From contig JAAXNY010000010.1 in assembly GCA_013420905.1 (NCBI GenBank), forward strand, positions 3,038,001 to 3,102,000: a DNA stretch of 64,000 nt, read 5' to 3'. A program made the position numbers and the translations under genes. Positions 63,338-64,000 of this stretch are shown here, one piece after another; the first letter of the stretch is position 1, and each line of letters opens with the position of its first letter. The notes below the pieces were generated by a model. That model saw only the letters and a program-made list of their open reading frames with translations, made no database searches and was not told the origin of the DNA. This DNA comes from Collybia mongolica. Lineage: Eukaryota > Basidiomycota > Agaricomycetes > Agaricales > Clitocybaceae.

Positions 63338-64000
63338 ATGCGGTCTTTCGGTGTCCTTCTTGCATTTGCCCTCTCGGCCGTCGCCGCACCTCTAGCCTGC
63401 TCAGACGTCACAGTCTACTTCGCTCGTGGCACCAACGAGTCTGGCACTATTGGAACGAGCGTCGGGCCTCCCCTGCAGTCGGCGTTGAACAGTGCCTTGG
63501 GTGGCAGGAGCCTCGAGTTTGTTGGTGTTCCTTACGCCGCCACCGTCTTCGGTTTCCTGCAAGGTGGCGATCCCGCGGGAGCCACCACGATGGCAAACCT
63601 CGTCACATCGAAAGCGAGCTCCTGCCCGAACACTAAAATCGTGATCTCCGGCTACAGGTAAAGGCCCATCGTCCTACTTCCGATCTGTGGTGAGGCCTAA
63701 CTCATTTTGTGTTATAGTCAGGGTGCACAAGTGACGCACCTTGCCGCTGGAAAGCTGACCTCGACCGTACAGAACAGGGTAGTCGCTGCCGTTGTGTTCG
63801 GTGACCCTAAAAACGGCCAGGCATTCCCTGGCGCAATCGCAGGACGCGTCAGGACGTTCTGCCACGATGGCGATATCATCTGCGATGGTGGGATCATCAT
63901 TACCCCTGAACATGGCACCTATGCTGCCGTGAGTACCCGTATTCCACGGCGTAAACATGGAACTGAGGTGCTTACGTCCGTTTTTAGGATACGCCAGCGG
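63338..64000 (+). CDS. Cutinase-family secreted esterase (5' part; runs off the right edge)
   Basis: Secreted serine esterase of the cutinase / acetylxylan esterase family, acting on plant surface polyesters or esterified polysaccharides outside the cell. Exons 63338-63657, 63718-63928 and from 63988. A signal peptide is evident (MRSFGVLLAFALSAVAAPLA), followed by CSDVTVYFARGTNESGTIG, the family start with its disulphide Cys. The nucleophile motif GYSQGAQ is rebuilt across the first intron, which splits the Ser codon. VVFGDPKNGQ, then CHDGDIICDGG with the catalytic Asp, then PEHGTYA with the catalytic His, complete the triad. About 180 codons are visible and little is missing. It belongs to plant biomass use rather than to the metabolite locus. 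Confidence 0.93.

Noticed and set aside
1..64000. CRISPR arrays, operons, ribosome binding sites, tRNA and rRNA genes
   Set aside because: Intron-rich eukaryotic sequence. No spaced repeat arrays seen, and the few TTCGA-like sites do not sit in a tRNA fold that I could draw.

Overview
The window is genomic DNA of a filamentous fungus, most likely an Agaricomycete (basidiomycete). The genes are split by many introns of about 45-70 nt. The protein families are typical of mushroom-forming fungi: an adenylation-thiolation-reductase enzyme with about 18 exons, a non-reducing polyketide synthase, expanded NADP-dependent double-bond reductases, and a secreted cutinase-family enzyme. The species cannot be named from sequence alone. 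Exon models below were built by hand. For the first reductase, the polyketide synthase, the transcription factor, the GFA protein and the GST, the summed exon lengths are exact multiples of three.

Left part (1-18.6 kb): the 5' end of an unknown gene runs off the left edge. It is followed by a direct tandem duplication of about 5 kb carrying two adenylate-forming reductase genes. Copy 1 (1213-5267) is intact; copy 2 (6718-10768) has a nonsense codon in its reductase domain. A small GFA-domain gene (13996-14711, minus) and a transcription factor gene with two C2H2-like fingers plus a Zn2Cys6 cluster (15866-18584, minus) follow.

Middle (18.6-36.4 kb): about 8 kb without a supportable gene, then an intact nine-exon non-reducing polyketide synthase (26998-33785, SAT-KS-AT-PT-ACP-ACP-TE, 2123 aa), then a DUF2235 hydrolase gene on the minus strand (34111-36372). 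The carboxylate reductases, polyketide synthase, pathway-type regulator and small oxidoreductase-like gene together look like a secondary metabolite locus. The simplest inferred product logic is an orsellinate-type aryl acid that is reduced to its aldehyde.

Right part (38.9-64 kb): an array of medium-chain double-bond reductase genes holds four apparently intact minus-strand copies (A-D), a decayed minus-strand relic (E) and an inverted, plus-strand, disabled near-copy of B (F). Segmental repeats accompany the array. A 2984-bp pogo-like DNA transposon with 26-bp terminal inverted repeats and TA target duplications sits between copies C and D; its transposase is broken. A glutathione transferase gene and the 5' part of a cutinase-family gene close the window. 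Features that cut across the window are GC-AG introns in four genes, introns placed at serine-nucleophile motifs in several enzymes, and runs of 12-14 C in the 47.9-55.7 kb segment.
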